Shown here in pieces: positions 50,426 to 59,281 of a DNA stretch of 64,000 bases. This DNA comes from JAVBOW01 sp031550615. GTDB lineage: Bacteria; Bacteroidota; Bacteroidia; Bacteroidales; Rikenellaceae. Numbering within the stretch: the stretch's first letter is position 1; each line of letters opens with the position of its first letter. Where the stretch lies: contig JAVBOL010000018.1 in assembly GCA_031550615.1 (NCBI GenBank), positions 1 to 64,000 of the forward strand, read 5' to 3'. The notes beneath the pieces were generated by a model, which saw nothing but the letters and a program-made list of their open reading frames with translations, ran no database searches and was not told where the DNA came from. The translations under genes and the position numbers were made by a program.

Positions 50426-51140
50426 TATACTCCAATATTCTGTCCAGCCCGATGCTGACCAGGTCGCTGGTCGCAAATATCGGGTTTTTAAATCGTTTAG
50501 CAAAGAATTTTTGGTCGCCGCCGGTAAAAATAACCCTAAGCGACGCATATTTTTCGGTCAACCGGGCTATGTAGCCCTCAATTTCGTAGACCATGCCCTC
50601 CACCACGCCGCTCACTATAGCCTGGGTGGTGTTGCATGCTGTGGGCGCCGTGTCTTCGTCCAGGGAGCACAGGGGCAACGCCCGGGTAAAGCTGTTGAGC
50701 GCCCGAAAGCGCATCGCCGCGCCGGGCGAGATGTTGCCCCCTGCGAATTCGCCCGCCGCCGTTACCACGTCTATGGTGAGCGCCGATCCGAAATCGGCGA
50801 TCATCAGATTCTCGCCGGGGAAAAGCACGGACGCGCCCACAGCCGCTGCCATGCGGTCAGAACCGAGCGTGAGGGGTGTCTGGTAAAGGTTTTTAAGGGG
50901 GGTCGAGGTGCCGGGCGTAACGGCGACCAGCCGCTCCATGTGGGCTGCAAGCCACGCCTTTATCTGTTCGCACGGGGGTGCGGATATGATCGCCGCCCCC
51001 TTCGCGCCGTGTGTTTCGCAGATCCTGCGCAGGGCCTCGGTGCTTAGTTCCTCGAAGGTGTAGCGCGCTGCGACCTGCCCGCCGTCCATAACGGCGACTT
51101 TGCAGAGCGTGTTACCTATGTCGATGGCCAGGTTTATCAT
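50415..51140 (-). CDS. coaX: Type III pantothenate kinase
   Basis: First step of CoA synthesis. The 241-aa ASKHA-fold kinase begins INLAIDIGNTLCKVAVMDGG (phosphate loop DIGNT at about 7-11). GSDRMAAAVGA and DFGSALTIDVV carry the catalytic aspartate and the adenosine motif. The start overlaps the mfd stop by 4 bp. Confidence 0.92.
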   Translation of the reverse strand: MINLAIDIGNTLCKVAVMDGGQVAARYTFEELSTEALRRICETHGAKGAAIISAPPCEQIKAWLAAHMERLVAVTPGTSTPLKNLYQTPLTLGSDRMAAAVGASVLFPGENLMIADFGSALTIDVVTAAGEFAGGNISPGAAMRFRALNSFTRALPLCSLDEDTAPTACNTTQAIVSGVVEGMVYEIEGYIARLTEKYASLRVIFTGGDQKFFAKRFKNPIFATSDLVSIGLDRILEYNAH

Positions 51141-54100
51141 TCTGCGGCGTGTTGGGTGGCGGGTAAAGCGGCGCGGGCGGCCTCGTGTATTTTCCCGAGG
51201 GCGGCCACGGCGTCGCTTACCGTTTTTACCTCTCTAACTGTCAAAGAGAGCTTATTATTGTTCTGACGGAAATTAAATTTTGCAGGGTTTTCCGTAACGT
51301 GCTTTAAGACAGCCATAAAGAGCGGGCTCTTATAATACGGTGAATTGCCGTCGGCGATGAATTGCAGGATCAGCAGCCCGTTTTTGACCTTGGCGCGCTC
51401 GAAGCCCATCGCCACGCACTCGCGGCGTAGGCGGATGACGTTGAAAAGCTCGACCACCTGCTCCGGCAGGGGGCCGAAACGGTCTTTGAGCTCATCGGCG
51501 AATTTTTCGAGCTCTTCCTCCTTCGAGATGGAATCCAGTTGCCGGTAGAGGCGTATCTTTTCGACGCTCTGGCCGATGTAGTCGTCTGGCAGCAGCGCCT
51601 CGGTGTCGACCTCTATATAGCAGTCGCTCAGGTAACTGACCTCGCCATGCTCCCGGTCGCTCTCTTTGCCCGGCACGGCGAGGCCCTCGGCGCGCAGCTC
51701 GTCCATCGCCTCGGCGAGTATCTTTTGGTAAGTTTCGAAACCTATGTCGGCGATAAAACCGCTCTGCTCCGCGCCCAACAGGTTGCCGGCGCCGCGGATG
51801 TCCAGGTCCTGCATGGCGATGTTAAAGCCGCTGCCCAGATCGGAAAACTCTTCGAGGGCGCGCAACCGGCGTCGCGCCTCGCTGCCCAGCATCTCGTCCG
51901 GGGGCGAAAAGAGGTAGCAGAAAGCCTTGCGGTTCGAGCGCCCCACGCGTCCGCGCAGCTGGTGCAATTCGCCCAGGCCGAAATTCTGGGCGTTGTCGAT
52001 GATTATCGTGTTGGCGTTGGGGATGTCGATGCCGTTCTCGATGATGGTGGTGGCGATCAGCACGTCGTACTCGCCGTAGATGAAGTCCATCACGACTTTT
52101 TCCATCTCCTGGGGGTTCATCTGGCCGTGCCCCACAGCTGTGCGCACCCCGGGGCAGAGGTTTTTTACGGTGGCCTCCACGCGCTTTATATCGTCCACGC
52201 GGTTATGGACCACATAGACCTGCCCGTGGCGCGAAAGCTCGAATTCGATCGCCTCTTTCAGAAGCTGCTCGTCATAGACGTGCGATTCGGTGGTGATGGG
52301 CTGGCGGTTGGGCGGCGGGGTGGTGATGACCGACAGGTCGCGCGAACCCATGAGCGAGAATTGCAGCGTGCGCGGGATCGGCGTGGCGGTCATCGTGAGC
52401 GTGTCTACCGAAATGGAGAGCTGGCGCAGTTTCTCTTTGGCCGAAACGCCGAATTTCTGCTCCTCGTCTATTATGAGCAGCCCCAGCGATTTGAACTGCA
52501 CCTCTTTGCCGAGTATCTTGTGCGTGCCGATCAGTATATCTATCTTCCCGGCTTTCAGGTCGTCGAGCACGGCGCGTGTTTCTTTGGCCGATTTGGTGCG
52601 CGAGAGATGCTCGATGCGCACCGGGAAGTCGCGCAGCCGTTCGCTGAAGGTGCGGTAGTGTTGCAGTGAAAGTATGGTGGTCGGCACCAGGATAGCCACC
52701 TGGCGCGAGTCGGCGACTGCCTTGAACGCCGCGCGGACTGCCACCTCGGTCTTGCCGAAACCCACGTCGCCGCACACCAGGCGGTCCATCGGGCGGGGGC
52801 TCTCCATGTCGTGCTTAACGGCCTCGATGGCCGTCTGTTGGTCGGGGGTCTCCTCCCATTGGAACGACGCTTCGAGCTCCTGCTGCAGGAATGTGTCTGG
52901 CGAGAAACGGAATCCGCCGGAGGCTTTGCGGGCGGCATAAAGGGCGATCAACTCGCGGGCTATGTCCTTGACGCTCTTTTTGGTGGCCTCCTTCATTTTT
53001 TGCCATGCGCCCGAGCCCAGCTTGTAGATCTTGGGCGCGTCGGCCTCCTTGCTCTTGTAGCGGGCTATGCGGTGCAGCGCGTGAACGTTGACCAGCAACA
53101 CGTCGCCGTCGCGGTAGACCAATTTGATGGCCTCCTGCGATTTACCGTTCTCGGTGGTGCGCACCAGTCCGCCGAAACGCCCCACGCCGTGGTCGATGTG
53201 GGGCACGTAGTCGCCGATCTGAAGCGTGTTCAGCTCGGCTATCGTCAGGCTCTCGCTGCGGTCCAGCTCCCCGCGCAGACGGTAGCGGTGGTAGCGGTCG
53301 AAGATCTGGTGGTCGGTGTAAAAGCACGTCTTGAGGTCATGGTTTATAAATCCCTCGTGGAGGGTGACCTGCAACGGAAAGAATTCGGCGTCGGGCTTGC
53401 CTCTCGAGTGGAAGGTGTTGTCCAGGCGCTCGGTCTGGGCGCGGTTCTCCGAGAGGATGTACGTTTTGTAGCCTTTCGCCTTATTTGCGACGATGTCGTC
53501 CGCCAGCAACTCGAACTGCTTGTTGAACGAGGGCTGCGGCGCACAGTGCAACTCGACCCTCGAATCGGCCACGCGCTCCGTTGCGCGGTCGTTGAGCAGG
53601 TATATTTTATTTTCGGCGGTGTCTTCCAGAAAACCGCGGCGCGAGGTGACCATATTCTCGATCCCGTGCGGTTCGTCCAGATCGGCGAGTATCTTGCTGC
53701 GTATAGAGTTGAAGCGTTGCAGGGTATATTCTAAGTCTTCGACCCAGTAAGACGCCCCGGCGGCGAAACGTGCGAAAGAGACCCTCTGCTGCGTCCCCTC
53801 GATGCGTTTTAGGTTGGGCACGACCTCCACGCGATCGACCTTGCCTTCCGAAAGCTGCGTGGAGACCTTGAAAGGTCGGATCGAATCCACCTGGTCGCCG
53901 AAGAAATCCAGGCGGTGCGGGTGGTTGGCGGCATAGGAGAAAAGGTCGATGATCCCGCCGCGGACGGCGTATTGCCCCGGGTCGGATACGAAATCGACCC
54001 TTTCGAAGCCGCCCTGTTGCAGGGCCTCCTCTACGAATTTCATGGGGAGTTTGTCGCCCTGGTTTATGACTATGGTGCTGCTTTGCAGACGGTCGCGGTC

Positions 54101-54499
54101 GACCACCTTTTCGAGCAGCGCCTCGGGCCAGGTGCACAGGATCAGAAACTCACCTTTTGCCGGGGAGAAATTGCGCACGGCGCCCAGCGCGGCGGTGCGC
54201 TGCACGATGCCCGAGGGGTCCTCCTGCCCGAATTGTATCGAGCGCTTGTAGGCTGTCGGGAAGAACATCACCCGCTCCTCGCCCGCCAGTGCGTAGAGGT
54301 CGGCGGCCATATATGCCGCCTTGTCGCGGTCTTCCATGACCACCACGTGCACCCCGCCCAACTGCTGCGCCACGGCTGCGGCCATCATCCCGAAAGCCGA
54401 ACCGGCCGACGATGCCAGAAGCACCGTGGACCGGTCTTTATACTTGCCGCAAAGCTCCCCGAAGGCGGGAAGGGAGCGGAACATTTCCGTGAGCTGCAT
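51137..54499 (-). CDS. mfd: Transcription-repair coupling factor Mfd
   Basis: Removes RNA polymerase stalled at DNA lesions and recruits UvrA. The 1120-aa protein has the UvrB-like N-terminal modules, the CarD/RID RNA-polymerase-interacting domain (GDYVPHIDHGVGRFGGL, near 435), and a RecG-like helicase. The helicase has Walker A GDVGFGKTEVA near 580, DEEQKFGV and TATPIPRTLQFSL, then the GRVGRSNRKAFCYL motif and the TRCF C-terminal domain. Length is normal. It runs into coaX (overlap 4 bp) and follows rng by 12 bp. Confidence 0.95.
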   Translation of the reverse strand: MQLTEMFRSLPAFGELCGKYKDRSTVLLASSAGSAFGMMAAAVAQQLGGVHVVVMEDRDKAAYMAADLYALAGEERVMFFPTAYKRSIQFGQEDPSGIVQRTAALGAVRNFSPAKGEFLILCTWPEALLEKVVDRDRLQSSTIVINQGDKLPMKFVEEALQQGGFERVDFVSDPGQYAVRGGIIDLFSYAANHPHRLDFFGDQVDSIRPFKVSTQLSEGKVDRVEVVPNLKRIEGTQQRVSFARFAAGASYWVEDLEYTLQRFNSIRSKILADLDEPHGIENMVTSRRGFLEDTAENKIYLLNDRATERVADSRVELHCAPQPSFNKQFELLADDIVANKAKGYKTYILSENRAQTERLDNTFHSRGKPDAEFFPLQVTLHEGFINHDLKTCFYTDHQIFDRYHRYRLRGELDRSESLTIAELNTLQIGDYVPHIDHGVGRFGGLVRTTENGKSQEAIKLVYRDGDVLLVNVHALHRIARYKSKEADAPKIYKLGSGAWQKMKEATKKSVKDIARELIALYAARKASGGFRFSPDTFLQQELEASFQWEETPDQQTAIEAVKHDMESPRPMDRLVCGDVGFGKTEVAVRAAFKAVADSRQVAILVPTTILSLQHYRTFSERLRDFPVRIEHLSRTKSAKETRAVLDDLKAGKIDILIGTHKILGKEVQFKSLGLLIIDEEQKFGVSAKEKLRQLSISVDTLTMTATPIPRTLQFSLMGSRDLSVITTPPPNRQPITTESHVYDEQLLKEAIEFELSRHGQVYVVHNRVDDIKRVEATVKNLCPGVRTAVGHGQMNPQEMEKVVMDFIYGEYDVLIATTIIENGIDIPNANTIIIDNAQNFGLGELHQLRGRVGRSNRKAFCYLFSPPDEMLGSEARRRLRALEEFSDLGSGFNIAMQDLDIRGAGNLLGAEQSGFIADIGFETYQKILAEAMDELRAEGLAVPGKESDREHGEVSYLSDCYIEVDTEALLPDDYIGQSVEKIRLYRQLDSISKEEELEKFADELKDRFGPLPEQVVELFNVIRLRRECVAMGFERAKVKNGLLILQFIADGNSPYYKSPLFMAVLKHVTENPAKFNFRQNNNKLSLTVREVKTVSDAVAALGKIHEAARAALPATQHAAE

Positions 54500-54511
54500 C
54501 CCCGGACGGCT

Positions 54512-56065
54512 TTAAACCAGTTCTTTATCGTTGCGGTCGAGGAATTTGGTCTCCACGAAACCGGTCGAATGGTCGGAGAAAACTTTGATCCTGGCGCCGT
54601 ACTTGAGCATCCATTTCAAACGTATCGAGGGGAATCCCTTCTTGAGGAACGACTCGACGTAGGGGCTTACCTTGATGCGGATAAAGCGCACCTTTTTGTC
54701 CGAAGTGAAGTATGCGACCTGGTTCTCGATCTGCTTTTCCAGCAGGATCGAGGGGACTATGGTGCCCGTACCATTACATGTGGGGCAGGTTTCCTGCACC
54801 ACGGGGGCGGTTTCGGGACGCACCCTCTGGCGCGTGATCTGCATAAGACCGAACTTCGAGATGGGCAGTATGGTGTGCCGCGCGCGGTCTGTGGACATGA
54901 ATTCGGTCATCTTCTCCTGCAACATGGCGCGGTTCTCGCCCTTGTGCATGTCGATGAAGTCGATCACGATGATCCCGCCCATATCGCGAAGGCGCAGCTG
55001 GCGGGCTATCTCGGCGGCAGCCTGGAGGTTGACGTCCACGGCGTTGGCCTCCTGGTCGTCGCTGGATTTGTTGCGCGCCCCGCTGTTGACGTCTATCACG
55101 TGCAGCGCCTCGGTGTGCTCGACGATCAGGTAAGCGCCCTTTTTCAGGGATACGTACTTGGCGAACAGGCTCTTGATCTGCTTGCTGATGTCGTAGTGGT
55201 CGAAGATGGGCTCCTTGCCCTTGTAGAGCTTGCAGATCTTCTCCTTTTCGGGGGCTATGGTGTGGATGTACTCCTTTATTTCGTCGTAGGTCGCCTGGTC
55301 GTTGGTGGCGATGGTCGAGAAAGAGCCGTTCAGCAGGTCGCGTATGATGGCCGTGGCGCGGTTCATCTCACCCAGCAGCAGGGCGGGCGGCGTGGCGGCC
55401 TCGCCCGAACGGATGCGGCCAATAATGGTTTCCCAGCGCTGTATGAGCGAGGTGATGTCCTGCGAGAGGTCTTCCTCGTCCTTGCCCTGCGCTGCGGTGC
55501 GGATTATCACCCCGTAGTTGTTGGGCAGGATGCCGTCGGCGATGCGCTTGAGGCGCTTGCGCTCCTCGTTGCTGCGTATCTTCTGCGACACCGAAACCTT
55601 GTTTGTGAAGGGTATCAGCACCACGTGGCGACCGGCCAGCGAGAGGTCGCTGGTCAGGCGCGGGCCCTTGGTCGAGATGGCCTCTTTGGCGATCTGCACC
55701 AGGATCGGCTGCCCCTGCGTGAGGTGGTCGGCGATCTTTCCGGTCTTTCCGATCACCGGTTCCATTTTCATCGACTCGAACTTAAAGCCTTTTTTGCGGC
55801 TTATCAGCGAAGAAGTGAACTTGTTTACGGTCTGGAACTGCGGTCCCAGGTCGAGGTAGTGGATAAAGGCGTCCTTCTCGTGTCCCACGTTGACGAACGC
55901 CGCGTTGAGGGCCGGCATGATCTTGCGCACCTTGCCCAGGTAAATGTCGCCGACGGCAAACCCGGTCTTCCCCTCCTCGGAATTGAGCTCTACGAGCTGC
56001 TTGTCCTCGGCCAGGGCGATGGTTATCTCGCCCGATGCGACATTGATGATTAGTTCTCTGTTCAT
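54512..56065 (-). CDS. rng: Ribonuclease G/E family endoribonuclease
   Basis: A 517-aa RNase G-type enzyme for 16S rRNA maturation and mRNA decay. It has an S1 domain at about 35-125 (VGDIYLGKVRKIMPALNAAFVNVG in part). The catalytic core shows VIDVNSGARN and GGIIVIDFIDMH with the metal aspartates, and the Zn-link cysteines appear as CPTCNGTG. It lacks the long C-terminal scaffold of RNase E. It has an unusually structured 5' leader of about 265 nt. Confidence 0.92.
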   Translation of the reverse strand: MNRELIINVASGEITIALAEDKQLVELNSEEGKTGFAVGDIYLGKVRKIMPALNAAFVNVGHEKDAFIHYLDLGPQFQTVNKFTSSLISRKKGFKFESMKMEPVIGKTGKIADHLTQGQPILVQIAKEAISTKGPRLTSDLSLAGRHVVLIPFTNKVSVSQKIRSNEERKRLKRIADGILPNNYGVIIRTAAQGKDEEDLSQDITSLIQRWETIIGRIRSGEAATPPALLLGEMNRATAIIRDLLNGSFSTIATNDQATYDEIKEYIHTIAPEKEKICKLYKGKEPIFDHYDISKQIKSLFAKYVSLKKGAYLIVEHTEALHVIDVNSGARNKSSDDQEANAVDVNLQAAAEIARQLRLRDMGGIIVIDFIDMHKGENRAMLQEKMTEFMSTDRARHTILPISKFGLMQITRQRVRPETAPVVQETCPTCNGTGTIVPSILLEKQIENQVAYFTSDKKVRFIRIKVSPYVESFLKKGFPSIRLKWMLKYGARIKVFSDHSTGFVETKFLDRNDKELV

Positions 56066-56329
56066 TGTGAATATATATCGGGTCGCCGCGCACGTGATCT
56101 AAAGGTCACATGCGCAACTATATTCCGGGCGTTTTTAGTGATCCGTCCGGACTGGTTCGTAATAGGGGACGGTGAGGCCCCCGGTTTATTTTGTCGGGCA
56201 AAAGCCCGTTTATAATAAAGCCGTTACAAAAAGTAACGGTAGAATTATCGATTTAAGTGTTCCCCAGGGAACTTAGCTGTGGCTGGCGTAAAGCCAGTCG
56301 CAGCCAACTCGGCACGGAGGGTTTAAAAA
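56066..56329 (-). promoter_or_regulatory. Multi-hairpin 5' leader of rng
   Basis: Five hairpins lie between the upstream terminator and the rng ATG: 56088-56115 (GCGCAcGTGA stem), CGGGC/GCCCG (56195-56208), CCGTTAC/GTAACGG (56221-56239), GTTCCC/GGGAAC (56259-56272) and CTGGC/GCCAG inside GCTG/CAGC (56276-56304). No gene and no TAnnTTTG box were seen. In E. coli a hairpin leader mediates RNase E autoregulation; a like role here is inference. Confidence 0.5.
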
Positions 56330-56360
56330 AAAGCCGGGGAGAAAAGGCCTCCCCAGCTTT
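56330..56360 (-). terminator. Terminator after the 30-aa basic protein gene
   Basis: On the minus strand AAAGCTGGGGAG pairs with CTCCCCGGCTTT (one mismatch; 56349-56360 with 56330-56341), followed by a run of T. Confidence 0.85.
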
Positions 56361-56387
56361 AATTTTGTCAGAACATAAATAGGCTGC

Positions 56388-56480
56388 CTACTTCTTCTTT
56401 TTGTGGCGATTTTTGCGAAGGCGTTTCTTGCGCTTGTGGGTAGCCATTTTATGCCTTTTCCTTTTCTTTCCGCTTGGCAT
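56388..56480 (-). CDS. Small basic AURKAIP1/COX24-like ribosome-associated protein
   Basis: A 30-aa protein, mostly Lys, Arg and His (MPSGKKRKRHKMATHKRKK, then RLRKNRHKKKK). The KRKRHKM-xxHKRKKRLRK pattern matches the AURKAIP1/COX24 domain, known from mitochondrial ribosomal protein mS38 and from small Bacteroidota proteins. It is probably a ribosomal subunit. It lies 23 bp after the HU gene on the same strand and has its own terminator; the pair is likely one transcript. Confidence 0.75.
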   Translation of the reverse strand: MPSGKKRKRHKMATHKRKKRLRKNRHKKKK

Positions 56481-56503
56481 GACGTGAATCTTTAAATGAG
56501 TGT

Positions 56504-56785
56504 TTATTTCGCACCCTTCACCTTCACAGCAAAGCTCTTCGCCGGTTTGAAGGCGGGGATGTCATGTGCAGGAATGGTGATCGTGGTGTTTTTCGAGATG
56601 TTACGAGCGACTTTCTTGGCGCGCTTCTTAATGATGAAGCTGCCGAAACCGCGCAGGTAAACATTGTTCTTCTGAATCATGGCGTCTTTAACGCTGTCCA
56701 TGAAAGCTTCAACGATCTGTTGAACCAGGACTTTTTCTGCGCCGGTGCTTTTGGCAATGTCGTTGACAATATCAGCCTTAGTCAT
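56504..56785 (-). CDS. hup: HU family DNA-binding protein
   Basis: A 93-aa nucleoid protein of normal HU length: MTKADIVNDIAKSTG, then the VYLRGFGSFIIKKRAKKVAR beta arm base (core GFGSF), and the DNA-contacting arm NTTITIPAHDIPAFKPAK with the intercalating proline. A -7 box lies 50 bp upstream. Confidence 0.94.
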   Translation of the reverse strand: MTKADIVNDIAKSTGAEKVLVQQIVEAFMDSVKDAMIQKNNVYLRGFGSFIIKKRAKKVARNISKNTTITIPAHDIPAFKPAKSFAVKVKGAK

Positions 56786-56835
56786 ATTCGTAGATTTTAA
56801 TAGGTTATTATTAAATTACCTTCGCAAACGAGATG

Positions 56836-56843
56836 CAAATATA
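56836..56843 (-). promoter_or_regulatory. -7 box for the HU gene
   Basis: TATATTTG on the minus strand, upstream of ATG 56785, with an A/T-rich leader. Confidence 0.55.
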
Positions 56844-56966
56844 TTAATTTTTCCTTAAAAACAACGCTCCAGGCACTTTTTTCGCATTATTTCTGTCAAA
56901 ATGAAACATCTTTTTTACATAAACAGGGAAATAAAAGCGCATATTGGACGTTACCTCATAAAACGG

Positions 56967-56974
56967 TACCTTTG
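56967..56974 (+). promoter_or_regulatory. -7 box for porX-tsaE
   Basis: TACCTTTG, 14 bp upstream of ATG 56989 (a second in-frame ATG is at 56995). Confidence 0.55.
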
Positions 56975-56988
56975 CCCGACTAACGATT

Positions 56989-58548
56989 ATGACGATGAAC
57001 AACCCCCGCATCCTGTGGGTAGACGACGAGGTCGAACTGCTCAAACCGCATATCCTTTTCCTTCGGGAGAAGGGCTACGAGGTCGAAACATGCAACAACG
57101 GCTACGACGCGATAGAGCTCGCGGCGGCCAACGACTACTCGCTGATAATCCTCGACGAGATGATGCCCGGCATGACCGGGTTGGAGACGCTCCCGCGCAT
57201 AAAAGAGGTGCGCCCCATGGTGCCCGTGGTCATGGTGACCAAAAGCGAGGAGGAGAATATAATGGACAAGGCCGTGGGCTCGAAGATCGCCGACTACCTC
57301 ATCAAGCCGGTCAACCCGTCCCAGGTGCTGCTCTCCATAAAGAAGAACGTCCACCAGCGCCAACTGGTCACCGAGCAGACCACGGCGGACTACCGCTCCC
57401 AATTCGGCGAGATATCCTCGTCGCTGGGCGGGGCGTCCACCTTCGCCGACTGGGTGTCTATATATAAAAGGCTTATAAATTGGGAGATAGAGCTGTCGGA
57501 AACCTCCGACGAGAGCATCCGCGAGGTGCTTTCATACCAGAAGAACGAGGCCAACAACGAGTACGCCAAATTCATCAAGCGCAACTACCTGGAATGGATC
57601 AACAAGCGCGATAACGACACCCCCGTGATGTCGCACACGCTTTTCCGCAGCAACGTGCTGCCGGTGCTCGACGAAAACCCCAAGGTCACCCTGCTGCTGA
57701 TCGACAACTTCCGTTATGACCAGTGGAAGGCCGTCGGGGCGATGCTCAACGAGGATTTCACGGTGGTGACCGAAGATTTCTACTGCTCGATCCTGCCCAC
57801 CGCCACGCAGTACGCCCGCAACGCGATCTTTGCCGGGCTGATGCCGCTGGCCATCGACAAACTGATGCCCGACCGCTGGCTCAACGACAACGAGGAGGGG
57901 GGCAAGAACCGCTATGAGGAGGATTTCCTGCGTCGCCAGATGGCTGGTTACAAGCGCCCGCTGAAGATCACTTTCGACAAGCTGGTGCGCCCCGAGGCCG
58001 GACGCAAGCTGATCGACAACATACAGCACGTCTACGACGCCGACTTCTCGGTGATCGTCTACAATTTCCTGGACATACTCTCGCACGCGAGGACCGAAAC
58101 GGAGATCATCCGCGACCTGACGGGCGACGAGGCGGCGTTCCGCTCATTGACCCACAGCTGGTTCGAACACTCCGAGTTGTTTATAATCCTGAAAATGCTC
58201 GCGGCCAAGGGGCACACGGTGATAATCACCACCGACCACGGCACGGTCAGGGTCGACAACCCGGTCAAGATCATCGGCGATCGCGAAACCTCACCCAACA
58301 TACGCTACAAGACTGGCCGCAACCTGAATTACAATCCCAAGGAGGTGTTCGTGATCGGCAAGCCCGAGGAGGCGCAACTGCCGCGCACCAACCTTACCTC
58401 GACCTACGTCTTCGCCGCCAACCACGATTTTTTCGTCTATCCGACCAACACCAACCAATTCGTGCGCTACTATAAGAACACCTTCCAGCACGGCGGCATC
58501 TCTATGGAGGAGATGATCGTGCCGTTTATCGTACTTAAACCCCGCTAA
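56989..58548 (+). CDS. porX: PorX-type response regulator with PglZ phosphatase domain
   Basis: A 519-aa protein. The receiver domain at about 6-122 has D56 in LIILDEMMPGM and a K in LIKPVNP. A helical linker leads to a PglZ/alkaline-phosphatase-like domain whose metal ligands appear in LLLIDNFRYDQ and TTDHGTVRVDN. In Porphyromonas PorX regulates type IX secretion with kinase PorY and has phosphodiesterase activity. No kinase or T9SS gene lies in the window, and such proteins also occur in Bacteroidales without T9SS. It is co-transcribed with tsaE (1-bp gap). Confidence 0.88.
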   Translation: MTMNNPRILWVDDEVELLKPHILFLREKGYEVETCNNGYDAIELAAANDYSLIILDEMMPGMTGLETLPRIKEVRPMVPVVMVTKSEEENIMDKAVGSKIADYLIKPVNPSQVLLSIKKNVHQRQLVTEQTTADYRSQFGEISSSLGGASTFADWVSIYKRLINWEIELSETSDESIREVLSYQKNEANNEYAKFIKRNYLEWINKRDNDTPVMSHTLFRSNVLPVLDENPKVTLLLIDNFRYDQWKAVGAMLNEDFTVVTEDFYCSILPTATQYARNAIFAGLMPLAIDKLMPDRWLNDNEEGGKNRYEEDFLRRQMAGYKRPLKITFDKLVRPEAGRKLIDNIQHVYDADFSVIVYNFLDILSHARTETEIIRDLTGDEAAFRSLTHSWFEHSELFIILKMLAAKGHTVIITTDHGTVRVDNPVKIIGDRETSPNIRYKTGRNLNYNPKEVFVIGKPEEAQLPRTNLTSTYVFAANHDFFVYPTNTNQFVRYYKNTFQHGGISMEEMIVPFIVLKPR

Positions 58549-58549
58549 G

Positions 58550-58969
58550 ATGTCCGAAACGATCGAAGTGCACTCTCCGGACGGGCTGGCCGTGGCTGCC
58601 GGGGCGATTATCGACCGCCTGGGCGAACGCCCCGTGGTCGCCCTGTACGGTGAAATGGGTGCGGGAAAGACCACACTGGTGCGCGAGATCGCCCGCCTGT
58701 TAGGCGTGCGGCAGGAGGTCACCAGCCCCACCTTCGCGCTGGTCAACCAGTACCTCACCGGCGGGGGTGAAGTGCTCAATCACTTCGATTTCTACCGCAT
58801 CGAGCGCATCGAAGAGGCTTTCGATATGGGGTATGAGGAGTATTTCTACTCGGGCGAGGCGTGCCTTGTCGAGTGGCCCGAAAAGATCGAAGGGCTGCTG
58901 CCCGACGACGTTCTGGAGGTGCGCATCGAAGTGACGGGACCGGAGAGCCGGGTTTTCACGATAGGTTAA
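58550..58969 (+). CDS. tsaE: tRNA t6A37 threonylcarbamoyl transfer ATPase TsaE
   Basis: ATPase that regenerates the TsaB-TsaD complex making t6A37 in tRNA. The 139-aa protein has Walker A GEMGAGKTT (34-42), TSPTFALVNQY and the LVEWPEKIEGLLP motif, all family signatures. It starts 1 bp after the porX stop. Confidence 0.93.
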   Translation: MSETIEVHSPDGLAVAAGAIIDRLGERPVVALYGEMGAGKTTLVREIARLLGVRQEVTSPTFALVNQYLTGGGEVLNHFDFYRIERIEEAFDMGYEEYFYSGEACLVEWPEKIEGLLPDDVLEVRIEVTGPESRVFTIG

Positions 58970-59027
58970 AATGACGTGAGTTTCGCGTTCCCGCCAGGAT
59001 CAACGATTTTGGCATCATTGCCAAATC

Positions 59028-59061
59028 AAGTGGGGCCGGAAGTTAACTTCCGGCCCCACTT
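59028..59061. terminator. Perfect 34-bp palindrome between convergent tsaE and rpsU
   Basis: 59028-59044 is the exact reverse complement of 59045-59061 (AAGTGGGGCCGGAAGTT and its complement). It is followed by TTATTTT on the plus strand. It serves as a shared terminator. Confidence 0.75.
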
Positions 59062-59076
59062 TATTTTATGCAAAGA

Positions 59077-59268
59077 CTACTCTTCGTTGGCGTGCATCTG
59101 CTGAACGTACACGGCATGCTGCATCTTCACACGCTTCGAAACCGAAGGCTTGGTGAAGTACTGGCGGGCGCGGAGTTCTTTCAGGACACCGGTCTTTTCG
59201 TATTTGCGTTTGAATTTCTTAAGGGCGCGTTCTATGTTTTCACCCTCTTTGATAGGCATGATGATCAT
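59077..59268 (-). CDS. rpsU: 30S ribosomal protein bS21
   Basis: A 63-aa basic protein: MIIMPIKEGENIERALKKFK, then RKYEKTGVLKELRARQYFTK, which is the bS21 pattern. In Bacteroidota bS21 helps hide the anti-Shine-Dalgarno sequence. The leader (AAAAATTACTTCGA) has no Shine-Dalgarno sequence. ATG 59268 is chosen because the family starts MII(V/M)P; upstream in-frame codons belong to the neighbouring gene's region. Confidence 0.93.
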   Translation of the reverse strand: MIIMPIKEGENIERALKKFKRKYEKTGVLKELRARQYFTKPSVSKRVKMQHAVYVQQMHANEE

Positions 59269-59281
59269 TCGAAGTAATTTT

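Noticed and set aside
51539..52669. 376-aa open frame opposite mfd
   Set aside because: Antisense shadow; no motif, no promoter.
53915..56053. 712-aa open frame on the plus strand opposite mfd and rng
   Set aside because: Runs through two certain minus-strand genes and their junction; composition is typical of an antisense shadow.
56190..56310. tmRNA or RNase P RNA candidate
   Set aside because: Several hairpins, but no tag-coding frame, tRNA-like end or conserved RNase P core sequence on either strand.
56989..58548. porX as proof of a type IX secretion system
   Set aside because: No other T9SS gene is in the window and REC-PglZ proteins are wider than T9SS, so only the family is claimed.
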